From contig JACDAQ010000006.1 of NCBI GenBank assembly GCA_013695355.1, forward strand, positions 113,960-177,959: 64,000 nt of DNA, read 5' to 3'. A program made the translations under genes and the position numbers. Below, piece by piece: positions 45,567-53,002 of the stretch. Each line of letters opens with the position of its first letter. Position 1 is the first letter of the stretch. The notes beneath the pieces were generated by a model. That model searched no databases. It saw nothing but the letters and a program-made list of their open reading frames with translations, and was not told the origin of the DNA. Origin of the DNA: Candidatus Protochlamydia sp. (GTDB taxonomy: Bacteria; Chlamydiota; Chlamydiia; Chlamydiales; Parachlamydiaceae).

Positions 45567-46604
45567 TTAATTAGGTATATTTAATTTTTTTGCAATCTCA
45601 TTAAGCTTTTTCACAAATTTTTCAATATTTTTTAAGTACACCTGATTTCTATTGTAAGCTTCAATTGATGTGGCAGGGAAACCAGCATATTTTCCGGATG
45701 GAAGTGATTTTGTCACACCGCTTTTAGCTGCTAGGGTGACACCATCAGCAATACGAAGATGACCAGCGATAGCGGCCTGGCCAGCCAATATGACATATTT
45801 TCCAGTAGTGGTCGACCCGGCGATACCACATTGGGCTACAATGATGTTATGTTTTCCAACACAAGCACCATGACCGATTTGGACGAGATTATCTACTTTA
45901 CTTCCTTGACCAATTACAGTGCTTTTGAACCGAGCCCGATCGATTGTCGCATTTGCTCCAATTTCAACATCATCTTCAATTTTAACATTGCCGACCTGAT
46001 TAAGTTTTACGTGGTTACCCTGCTTATCCGTTAAATATCCAAAGCCGCATGACCCTATGATACATCCAGGCTGCAGAATGACCCGATTGCCTATAATGCA
46101 ATTTTCCCTAATTACGACCCGGGGATGAACCAGGCAATTTTGTCCAATTTTTACATTAGGGCCTATATATGAGCCAGCTCCGATAAAGGTATCAGCTTCG
46201 ATAGTCACCCCTTCATCAATGACGGCTTGCGGCCCTATAGTCACAGTTTCATTGATTACTGCCGAAGGGTGCACAATTGCTGATGAATGCACACCATAAA
46301 ATCCGGACGGGCTGCCCCTTTGAGGAAATAAAAGATCGACAAGTTGTTGGAAAGCTTTAGAGGGATTATCAGAAAGTAGATAGTTTTGATTGGAATTGAG
46401 CGGTGTCTTGTGAGCAATAAAAATAACACCGGCTTTAGAGGTTTTCATGGATTGGGCATAGCGCAAGTTTGAAAGAAAGGAGGCGTCCTCTTCAAGAGCA
46501 TTATCCAGATCCGCAACATTTCGGATAAGGTGTTCTGGGTTACCGATTAGAGATGACTGAGTAATTTCAGCAAGTTGGGCTAAATTAAAAAGTTTTTCAC
46601 TCAT
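45567..46604 (-). CDS. lpxD: UDP-3-O-(acyl)glucosamine N-acyltransferase LpxD
   Basis: The third step of lipid A synthesis. I start at MSEKLFNLAQLAEI (46604) because this matches the family N-terminus; an ATG four codons upstream is possible. The N-terminal uridine-binding domain is followed by left-handed beta-helix hexapeptides (VTIGPQAVIDEGVTIEADTF, IGAGSYIGPNVKIGQNC) and the catalytic region VQIGHGACVGKHNIIVAQCG. It lies downstream of skp and bamA in the conserved chlamydial order. Confidence 0.95.
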   Translation of the reverse strand: MSEKLFNLAQLAEITQSSLIGNPEHLIRNVADLDNALEEDASFLSNLRYAQSMKTSKAGVIFIAHKTPLNSNQNYLLSDNPSKAFQQLVDLLFPQRGSPSGFYGVHSSAIVHPSAVINETVTIGPQAVIDEGVTIEADTFIGAGSYIGPNVKIGQNCLVHPRVVIRENCIIGNRVILQPGCIIGSCGFGYLTDKQGNHVKLNQVGNVKIEDDVEIGANATIDRARFKSTVIGQGSKVDNLVQIGHGACVGKHNIIVAQCGIAGSTTTGKYVILAGQAAIAGHLRIADGVTLAAKSGVTKSLPSGKYAGFPATSIEAYNRNQVYLKNIEKFVKKLNEIAKKLNIPN

Positions 46605-46799
46605 ATCATTTCTCATTTTTTTAATTTAATTAATAAGATACCAGGCCGCATTTAGGAAATTTAATTTTAATTTGCCGCAGAGAGGGCCAAGGAAGCGTGG
46701 AGATTTTTTACAAAAGTTATTTATTATTGTTTAAAGGATTATATACTCAATTTTTGTATTCAATTGGGTATAGGATTCTCTTTACCAATTCAACTAAAC

Positions 46800-46807
46800 C
46801 CCCCCCC
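46800..46807. repeat. Run of nine C between skp and lpxD
   Basis: An uninterrupted C tract (46799-46807) in the 240-base gap between the skp stop and lpxD start, followed by ATGATCAATCGATCAT, which can form a short hairpin. Such tracts are prone to slippage; an effect on lpxD expression is only a possibility. Confidence 0.55.
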
Positions 46808-46843
46808 ATGATCAATCGATCATAGAGGGAATTAATTTAAAAA

Positions 46844-47425
46844 TTATTTTTTAGAATCTGAATCGAATTGTTGGTTCATTTTCAAGACAATTTTATTTGT
46901 CACATCTAATTTTTCCCCAAAATAGGTACATGCTTCATCGCTGAAAATTGCATCCAACGAAGATGCCGGGTCTGCGGGATCTTGAGCAACAAGCTTAGAA
47001 GCTTTGCTTATTGCTTCTGTCAGACTTTGAACAACTTTCATTTGAGCTTGCTGCAGAGTTTGAATGTACTGATTTTGCAATTGCATTCCTTCACTTCTCA
47101 GCGTACGTTTCTTTCTCTTTAGCTCACTAGCAGCCTCTTCTGAAATACTATCCATATAATCATCATCATTAAGTTTGCCTTCAATTTCTTCTAAATCTTT
47201 TTCTTTTTCCTGAAGTATTGATTCCATCTGCTTTTTCATTTTTTCAAAATTAGATTGTTCCTGCTTGCCTAATTTTGATTCCTCTAAGCATTTTTTTGTA
47301 TTAACAACTCCAATTTTAACAGAAGAGTTTGTTTGCGGCGAATGCCCATGCTGAGCTGCTAAGGGTGCTGATATTAAAAAAGCACAACCAGCCATGCTTA
47401 AAAGCAAAATACGTAAATTTTTCAT
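46844..47425 (-). CDS. skp: OmpH/Skp-like periplasmic chaperone
   Basis: Skp holds unfolded outer-membrane proteins in the periplasm. The 193-residue product has a signal peptide (MKNLRILLLSMAGCAFLISA, cleaved near LAAQ), then the family start VKIGVVNTKKCLEESKLGKQ. A long coiled-coil follows (KKQMESILQEKEKDLEEIEG to LQQAQMKVVQ), matching the Skp tentacles. Acidic and lysine-rich throughout. It lies between bamA and lpxD as in Chlamydia (ompH). Confidence 0.9.
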   Translation of the reverse strand: MKNLRILLLSMAGCAFLISAPLAAQHGHSPQTNSSVKIGVVNTKKCLEESKLGKQEQSNFEKMKKQMESILQEKEKDLEEIEGKLNDDDYMDSISEEAASELKRKKRTLRSEGMQLQNQYIQTLQQAQMKVVQSLTEAISKASKLVAQDPADPASSLDAIFSDEACTYFGEKLDVTNKIVLKMNQQFDSDSKK

Positions 47426-47460
47426 TAAAGTCTCCTATATGAGGCAAAGTAACTTACGAC

Positions 47461-47548
47461 GTTAAAGTTATGGCTGACTTCAAAGCCTCGAGGCTGAGCT
47501 CTTGCAAGAGACCATCCTCGATACTTTGAAGTCTCCTAAACTTTAATT
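47461..47548. repeat. Imperfect palindrome with repeat-family core
   Basis: GTTAAAGTTATGGCTGACTT and CAAAG (47461-47485) pairs with CTTTGAAGTCTCCTAAACTT and TAAT (47524-47547). The inner CAAAGCCTCGAGGC with a GAGCTCTTGCAAGAG loop resembles the core of the palindromes at 49996 and 56419. It sits between bamA and skp. Confidence 0.5.
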
Positions 47549-47576
47549 TCTTAGGCTACTCCGCCAAAGTTTATTG

Positions 47577-49922
47577 TTAAAAATTCCCACCAAAAGAGAT
47601 GAAGAATTTTCTTACTTCACTTCGATTCTGTGCATTTAAGGGATAACCCATCCCTAAAGTAATGGGAGGAATACTATCGATCAATTTGAACCGTGTCCCA
47701 TAACCCACTGAAGCGCTCAATCTTCCAAAATCCCAAGTGTTCTTTGAAAGATGACCTGCGTCAAAGAAACCAAAAATTTCAAAATCGCACATGACACGCC
47801 TGGATAGTTCGACTGAATACAGCTGCATTGAAAGTCCCCCCCGAGGAACATGGGTATGGGGATATTGAGGGCCAAGTCTATAAGGGCGGTAACCTCTTAC
47901 ACTAAAATCCCCGCCAAGAAAAATTCTTTCGTCCAGGGGAAGGGAATCATACGTTGTATTTCCAAGTGGTTGTATAAACCGGAAATCAGCCCGGTATTTT
48001 AAAACCATCCTACTACCAATGGGATAATAATAGGAGTTGAAATATCCAACATTAAAAAATGTGTGATCGCCGCCTAACCCGGCATATTCTAGCAATAGCT
48101 TGGACCTGAAGCCGCTCCTTGGCTTGATCGGATGATCGGTCGAATCATATGTTAGAGTAGACCCGACTGCTGAGATAAGGCCATTGATTTCGGAATCATT
48201 CTCAAGCTTATGAATATGGCTCCCACCACTATGAAGAGCGACTTGCCCATTTTTTAAACGGTATTGCAGGCCGAAACGGACAAATTGATTAACATTATAT
48301 TGCGCTCGCAAGGTCAGTGCGGTGGTATTGAGATCATAATCTTTTGAGATATAGCGGGTAGATGTATTGGACAAGTCGAAACCAATCGTCCACTTTGTAT
48401 CCATGAAATAGGGCTTGGTCCAGGAAAAAGTGTAATTACGGCTTTTTTGACCTATCTGAATGGTAAAATGGGCATATTCCCCCCCACCCCTTAAAGCCCG
48501 GAACCCATCCCTCCAAAAATAATAAAGCCCTTCATGGTTAAAATTATTTTCTGCAATGTCAATCCCGCCAAAAATTTCCTCTGTACTGCTATATCCTAAA
48601 AATGCGCTGAATTTTCCTGTATTGGTCTCTTCTACTTCTATATAAACATCTCGGTAATTACCGCCTAAGGAAGACTCGGTACCCTTTACAATGTAAACGT
48701 TAACATTTTTAAAATATCCCATATTAATTAAGCGCCGTTCCGTCGCCTTAATTTTCAAAGTGTTGAATATCTCACCTGGTGTCATTAAGGTTTCATGCAG
48801 TATTACGGAAGTTTTTGTTGAAAGATTGCCAAAGACGCGCACTAATCCGACATTGAATTGTTCTCCCTCTTCAATCTTGAAGCGGACATTATAGCGAAAT
48901 TCACATTCATCTAGTTCAGGTTCAAAATCAACTATGGCATCTACATAGCCTAAGCACCCGTAAGCATCTGTTATGGCTTCAAGGGTATCTCTGATAAGCT
49001 CATTGGAAAAAGGATCGCCTGGCCTCAGGCCGAAAAGGCGGTCAATTTTTTCATCGCATAATATCTTATTGCCTTCAAAAGAAAGGCGCCCGAAATAATA
49101 GCGCTCACCCTTATCGGCTGTTATCGTTACAATAATCCGGTCCGGGTCGCATGATTCACTGATTGCAATGTTTACAGAAGCGTCCGCATAGCCGCGATTT
49201 TGTAAATAATTTATAATAATGAGGCGGTCCTGCTGCACGGCATCTTCATTGTAAGTGCCTTCCTGACTATACCAGCTAAGGAAAAGATTGTATTTTTTAG
49301 TGATCATTAGTTTGAGGATTTCGCATTCTTCATCTTCGCAAAAATTCTCAAAAATAATTTTTTGAATTTTTCCTGAACGACCTTCTTCAATTTCAATTGT
49401 TATGTCGACTTCATTGGTTTCAGAGTCTAGTTTGACATTGTAGTCTAAGTGCGCCTCAAAAAAGCCTTTGCGGATATAATAGGCTTTTAATTTATGGAAG
49501 GCCTCATTGAAAGGCTGCCTTTCATATAGGTCGCCGCATCCTATGCCTAACTCTCTTTTTAGGCGGTTTGTTGCCACCCGACAATTGCCGCACCAATGGA
49601 TCGAGCGTACTGCAGGTTTGGGCCATATGTCGATGGTAACTGAGACACAATTTCCCTCCATTTGTAATGAGGGGTCGACTCGGTCATAATCTTGAGAGAG
49701 CAATTTTAAATCTTCATCAAAATCAGCCTGAGAAAAAAAGCCGCCTGCCTGGTTGCGCAAGCGGGCTAAAATAGTTTGATTATCGGTGATACTTCCGGCC
49801 TTGGTATGTAAAACAATTGAAATATTTTCAATTGTTTGATTTTCATACTGAATTTGGGCTCCGAGCGGATGAAGAAAAAAATTAAAAAGCAAAGGAAGGA
49901 TAAACATTATTTTCTTCAACAT
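47577..49922 (-). CDS. bamA: Outer membrane protein assembly factor BamA (Omp85)
   Basis: The essential insertase for outer-membrane barrels. From the ATG at 49922 (GAGG six bases upstream) the product has a signal peptide (MLKKIMFILPLLFNFFLHPL), five POTRA-like domains (for example SIHWCGNCRVATNRLKRELG and YYFGRLSFEGNKILCDEKID), then the barrel. The barrel carries the lid motif GGDFSVRGYRPYRLG and a C-terminus ending SFGGNF with terminal Phe. Several POTRA segments contain cysteine pairs (WCGNC, FCEDEEC), consistent with disulfide-rich chlamydial envelopes. It heads the bamA-skp-lpxD unit. Confidence 0.95.
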   Translation of the reverse strand: MLKKIMFILPLLFNFFLHPLGAQIQYENQTIENISIVLHTKAGSITDNQTILARLRNQAGGFFSQADFDEDLKLLSQDYDRVDPSLQMEGNCVSVTIDIWPKPAVRSIHWCGNCRVATNRLKRELGIGCGDLYERQPFNEAFHKLKAYYIRKGFFEAHLDYNVKLDSETNEVDITIEIEEGRSGKIQKIIFENFCEDEECEILKLMITKKYNLFLSWYSQEGTYNEDAVQQDRLIIINYLQNRGYADASVNIAISESCDPDRIIVTITADKGERYYFGRLSFEGNKILCDEKIDRLFGLRPGDPFSNELIRDTLEAITDAYGCLGYVDAIVDFEPELDECEFRYNVRFKIEEGEQFNVGLVRVFGNLSTKTSVILHETLMTPGEIFNTLKIKATERRLINMGYFKNVNVYIVKGTESSLGGNYRDVYIEVEETNTGKFSAFLGYSSTEEIFGGIDIAENNFNHEGLYYFWRDGFRALRGGGEYAHFTIQIGQKSRNYTFSWTKPYFMDTKWTIGFDLSNTSTRYISKDYDLNTTALTLRAQYNVNQFVRFGLQYRLKNGQVALHSGGSHIHKLENDSEINGLISAVGSTLTYDSTDHPIKPRSGFRSKLLLEYAGLGGDHTFFNVGYFNSYYYPIGSRMVLKYRADFRFIQPLGNTTYDSLPLDERIFLGGDFSVRGYRPYRLGPQYPHTHVPRGGLSMQLYSVELSRRVMCDFEIFGFFDAGHLSKNTWDFGRLSASVGYGTRFKLIDSIPPITLGMGYPLNAQNRSEVRKFFISFGGNF

Positions 49923-49995
49923 GGGAGGCCTCGGCATTAAGAAAGGTTTTAATCTGAGTTAGGATTAACAAAACACATGATTTTTATGTGAACAA

Positions 49996-50101
49996 GTGCT
50001 ATTTCCCTTAAATTCCTACTACTAGATCGGCGTCAAAGCCTCGGGCAATTGCGAGAGCTTTCACGTTCGATCTAGTGCTAGGAGTTTAAGGGAAATAGCA
50101 C
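49996..50101. repeat. 106-bp palindromic element
   Basis: Outer arms GTGCTATTTCCCTTAAATTC and CTACTACTAGATCG (49996-50029) pair with CGATCTAGTGCTAGGAGTTT and AAGGGAAATAGCAC (50068-50101) with few mismatches. The core GCGTCAAAGCCTCGGGCAAT and TGCGAGAGCTTTCACG is shared, inverted, with the element at 56419-56583. No coding frame. Confidence 0.75.
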
Positions 50102-50342
50102 CGGGTTATGATGATAGGGGAATGAAGGCTATTATGCAACTAAGAAAAGTGGTTAAAAATTAATGTGCAAACCATTTTGGCGCGTCTTTTTATGGATTTC
50201 GATGCATCAAAATCATTGATTGAAAATGTAAAATGCTGATGGGAAGTGCTTTGAAGCGAGAGATTTTTTATCTTCTTTAAATTAATGAAAATTTAGCCAT
50301 TCTTGCTCTTTTGTTCAAGCTATCGATGCCGATGACTCTCTG

Positions 50343-50434
50343 AAAAGAATATCAAATCGATATGCTTGAAGATAGAAAGGGTGAAGATAGGGCATGAGAC
50401 TCCCGAGAGAAACTCCAAACTCAGGTTAATAGGG
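50343..50434 (+). repeat. Directional intergenic repeat (family B), copy 2
   Basis: Contains AAGAATATCAAATCGATATG, CTTGAAGATAGAAAGGGTGA, AGATAGGGCATGAGACTCC and the terminal CTCCAAACTCAGGTTAATAG. It matches 4256-4374 over most of its length but lacks a segment of about 15 bases. The remaining non-coding sequence between bamA and recR (50102-50342 and 50435-50641) shows nothing I can name. Confidence 0.65.
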
Positions 50435-50641
50435 CAGAAGTGTTTTTCATCAATCTGACTTATAAATTGTGAAGGTCCAATAACGATATTATTTTACATT
50501 AGACAACATTTTTTAAATTAATAGTTAATTTATTGATATTGGTTTATTGCGAAATGGGGGTCAATGTGTCCGCAACTAAAAAAATTTGTTTTTTTGCGAA
50601 AAATACAAAAATAGGACGAAGGGCGAACTATGCAACAAGGC

Positions 50642-51238
50642 TTAGTATTGCAGCCGGCCGGCGAAGGCGCGAGCTAGCGTTCCACCATCCACGTAATCCA
50701 GCGAGCTGCCCATAGGGATTCCAAAGGCCAGGCGTGAAATATGGACTGAATACGGGCTTAGCTCTTGCTTAAGGAATAGAGAGGTTGCATCGCCTTCCAA
50801 AGTTGAATCAAGGGCTATGATAACTTCTTTGATATCAAAACTTTTAATTCGCTGTTTTAATTGATCAATTGAAAGGGCTTCAGGGCCGCGACCTTCCAAA
50901 GGAGATAGGACTCCACCTAGAACATGGTAAAGGCCCCGGTATTCATGGGTCTCTTCGATTGAAAAGAGATCGCGTGGGGAAGCGATGATGCAAATAATAT
51001 GGGTGTCTCTCTTATTAACATCGCAATAAAAACAAGCCTCTTCTCCTTTTAAGCATCCGCAAGTGTTACATGACTTTAATTTTTCTTTCGTATTTTTGAC
51101 AAGGGCGCTAAATTCAGCCAGCTGTTCGGGGGCCCATGTCAATAAATGAAAAGCAAAACGTTCCGCACTTTTATTCCCTACGCCAGGAAATTTTTTTAAC
51201 ATCTGAATTAATTTTAATAAATGCTCGGGGTAACGCAT
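50642..51238 (-). CDS. recR: Recombination mediator RecR
   Basis: RecR works with RecF and RecO to load RecA on gapped DNA. The 198 residues contain the helix-hairpin-helix KFPGVGNKSAERFAFHLL, the Cys4 zinc motif CNTCGCLKGEEACFYC, and the Toprim domain (GLYHVLGGVLSPLEGRGPEA, EVIIALDSTLEGDATSLFL) ending in RLAFGIPMGSSLDYVDGGTL. It lies between bamA and the fab genes as in C. trachomatis. Confidence 0.96.
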   Translation of the reverse strand: MRYPEHLLKLIQMLKKFPGVGNKSAERFAFHLLTWAPEQLAEFSALVKNTKEKLKSCNTCGCLKGEEACFYCDVNKRDTHIICIIASPRDLFSIEETHEYRGLYHVLGGVLSPLEGRGPEALSIDQLKQRIKSFDIKEVIIALDSTLEGDATSLFLKQELSPYSVHISRLAFGIPMGSSLDYVDGGTLARAFAGRLQY

Positions 51239-51396
51239 CTCATGTTCCTATTTGCTTGCGCAGAATTTTTTCCAAAATAATAGCATAGGCGGAATAACAA
51301 ATCTATCACCGATAAAGAATGTGGCTGGTATGCATATATTCAAAGAAATAGAAGTTGGCTGATGCGTCTGTTAAGTAAAAAAGCTAAATGGTTTCA

Positions 51397-51499
51397 TATT
51401 AACCTGAGTTTGAGTTTCTCTCCTCGATATTAATGGAGTCTCATGACTTACTCCTTCTCTCTTGCATATCTATTTTATATTTTTTCAAAAGGTCGAATC
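51397..51499 (-). repeat. Directional intergenic repeat (family B), copy 3, inverted
   Basis: Read on the minus strand it runs ATTCGACCTTTTGAAAAA, AGATATGCAAGAGAGAAGGA, CATGAGACTCCATTAATATC, GAGGAGAGAAACTCAAACTC, AGGTTAATA. This matches the copy at 4256-4374. A hairpin repeat copy starts right after it. Confidence 0.65.
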
Positions 51500-51501
51500 T
51501 A

Positions 51502-51534
51502 AGAACCTGATCATAGAGATATTGAACAGGTTCT
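51502..51534. repeat. Hairpin repeat copy (AGAACCTGATC...GAACAGGTTCT)
   Basis: Near-identical to the copy at 1583-1613, with loop ATAGAGATATT. It abuts the inverted family B repeat. The rest of 51239-51720 contains no gene that I can see. Confidence 0.8.
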
Positions 51535-51720
51535 AAGGCACAATGCCCCTTATGTTTAATGAGATAAAACTCTTATTGGGGGGTATTTTACACCATGCAG
51601 CTGTTTTTGTGTTAGAAAGTATGAAGAATAAACGCGGTTGGTTTTAAGTACTTATTGGCAATTTTGTTATAAATAGTTAAAATTAAACCATTTTAATTGT
51701 CACACATTGCTATAAATTAT

Positions 51721-52968
51721 TCAAAGTTTCTGGGCAATATCTATATTTTCTTCGCTTTCTTCGCTTTCTTCGCTTTCTTCGATGTGGTCAAGTTCTGTTT
51801 TGGGTAAATATAAGCACAGCAAGGTCACATCATCTGAATGAGGAGCTTCTCCTGTAAAAACATATAGATCATACATGATTTGATCAACGAGAGACGAAAG
51901 GGTATCCCTTTTCCATTGTTTAACTGAATTTATAAAACGTTCCTTTGTATAGAGCTCATGGCGCGTGTTCATTGCTTCAGTAATCCCGTCCGTATAAAGG
52001 ATCAAACAATCACTAGTTTTAAGTTCGATGTCATGCTGGATATAATTCCAATTTTCCATTATCCCCAAAGGAATGCCTTCATTACTGGCCAGCATTTCTA
52101 TTGAGCCATCAGATTTTAGCAAAAGCGGAGGATTGTGTCCCGCATTGACGCATTTAATTTGGCCTGTCCGTATGTTGTAAATGCCATAAAAAGCTGTCAC
52201 AAACATGCAGGATTCATTTTCAAAACTAAGGATCCGATTAACTTCACTAAAGCAATCTTTGGGCGAAGGGGCCATTAGAGCGACTGTACGGATGATGGCC
52301 CGGCTCATTGCCATGAATAAAGCAGCAGGAATTCCCTTGCCTGAAACATCGGCGATAAGGAATCCTAAATGCTCGGAATCGATCTTAAAATAATCATAGA
52401 AGTCTCCCCCAACATGTTTTGCAGGTACCATTTTACCTGCAATTTTCAGGGTGGTATCTTCAGTAAATGGAAATTGATGCGGAATGATTGACTGTTGAAT
52501 ATGATAGGCAATTGCAAGCTCTTTTTCTAGATCAGAGAGGGTTTCCTGATCCTCCACAGCTTTTTTTAGGGTGAGGCATTGTTCAATAGCGTTAAAAATA
52601 GTAATTTCTAAATCTTTGAAATCAATAGGCTTGGTAATAAAATCGCAAGCTCCTCGGTTCATTGCTTTGCGGATATTAAGCATGTCACCATAAGCCGAAA
52701 TAATAATGGCTTTGAATATCCTTTTCAATTCGGGCAAATGCGAAAGCAGGACCAGGCCATCCATTTCAGGCATATTGATATCCGTGAGGATAATGTTAAT
52801 ATCCTTATCAAGATGAAGCGCTTTGAGCGCTTCTGTTCCATTGGATGCAAAAATAAATTCAAGCTCCCTGGATTTGAGCTGCTTGGCAAATTTTTGCCGA
52901 ATGAGCATTTCAACATCAGGTTCATCGTCTACGACTAAAATTTTTGCCATTTGTACGTCCATATTCAT
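51721..52968 (-). CDS. Response regulator with PP2C (RsbU-type) phosphatase output
   Basis: The 415-residue protein has an N-terminal receiver domain (KILVVDDEPDVEMLIRQKF, phosphoacceptor Asp63 in NIILTDINMPEMDG, Lys in FITKPIDFKDLE) and a linker helix. A SpoIIE/PP2C domain follows with VGGDFYDYFKID, FLIADVSGKGIPAALFMAMS, CVNAGHNPPLLL, LILYTDGITEAMN and SDDVTLLCLY. Phosphatases of this class usually dephosphorylate STAS anti-anti-sigma factors. The C-terminus has EES repeats coded by a 9-base tandem repeat. It is the last gene of a three-gene unit; the kinase ends 34 bases upstream. Confidence 0.92.
   Translation of the reverse strand: MNMDVQMAKILVVDDEPDVEMLIRQKFAKQLKSRELEFIFASNGTEALKALHLDKDINIILTDINMPEMDGLVLLSHLPELKRIFKAIIISAYGDMLNIRKAMNRGACDFITKPIDFKDLEITIFNAIEQCLTLKKAVEDQETLSDLEKELAIAYHIQQSIIPHQFPFTEDTTLKIAGKMVPAKHVGGDFYDYFKIDSEHLGFLIADVSGKGIPAALFMAMSRAIIRTVALMAPSPKDCFSEVNRILSFENESCMFVTAFYGIYNIRTGQIKCVNAGHNPPLLLKSDGSIEMLASNEGIPLGIMENWNYIQHDIELKTSDCLILYTDGITEAMNTRHELYTKERFINSVKQWKRDTLSSLVDQIMYDLYVFTGEAPHSDDVTLLCLYLPKTELDHIEESEESEESEENIDIAQKL
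51752..51781 (-). repeat. 9-base tandem repeat encoding Glu-Glu-Ser
   Basis: Three to four copies of TTCGCTTTC on the plus strand encode EESEESEESEEN near the C-terminus of the PP2C regulator. Changes in copy number would keep the frame. Confidence 0.75.
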
Positions 52969-53002
52969 TAACCTTTACGTATAGCGCGGTATAATTTTTA
53001 TT

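Noticed and set aside
46807..46822. ATGATCAATCGATCAT hairpin as a terminator of skp
   Set aside because: The stem is only 5-6 bases and no T run follows on the relevant strand.
50533..50715. 60-residue plus-strand frame overlapping the 3' end of recR
   Set aside because: No family, no convincing ribosome binding site, and half of it is antisense to recR.
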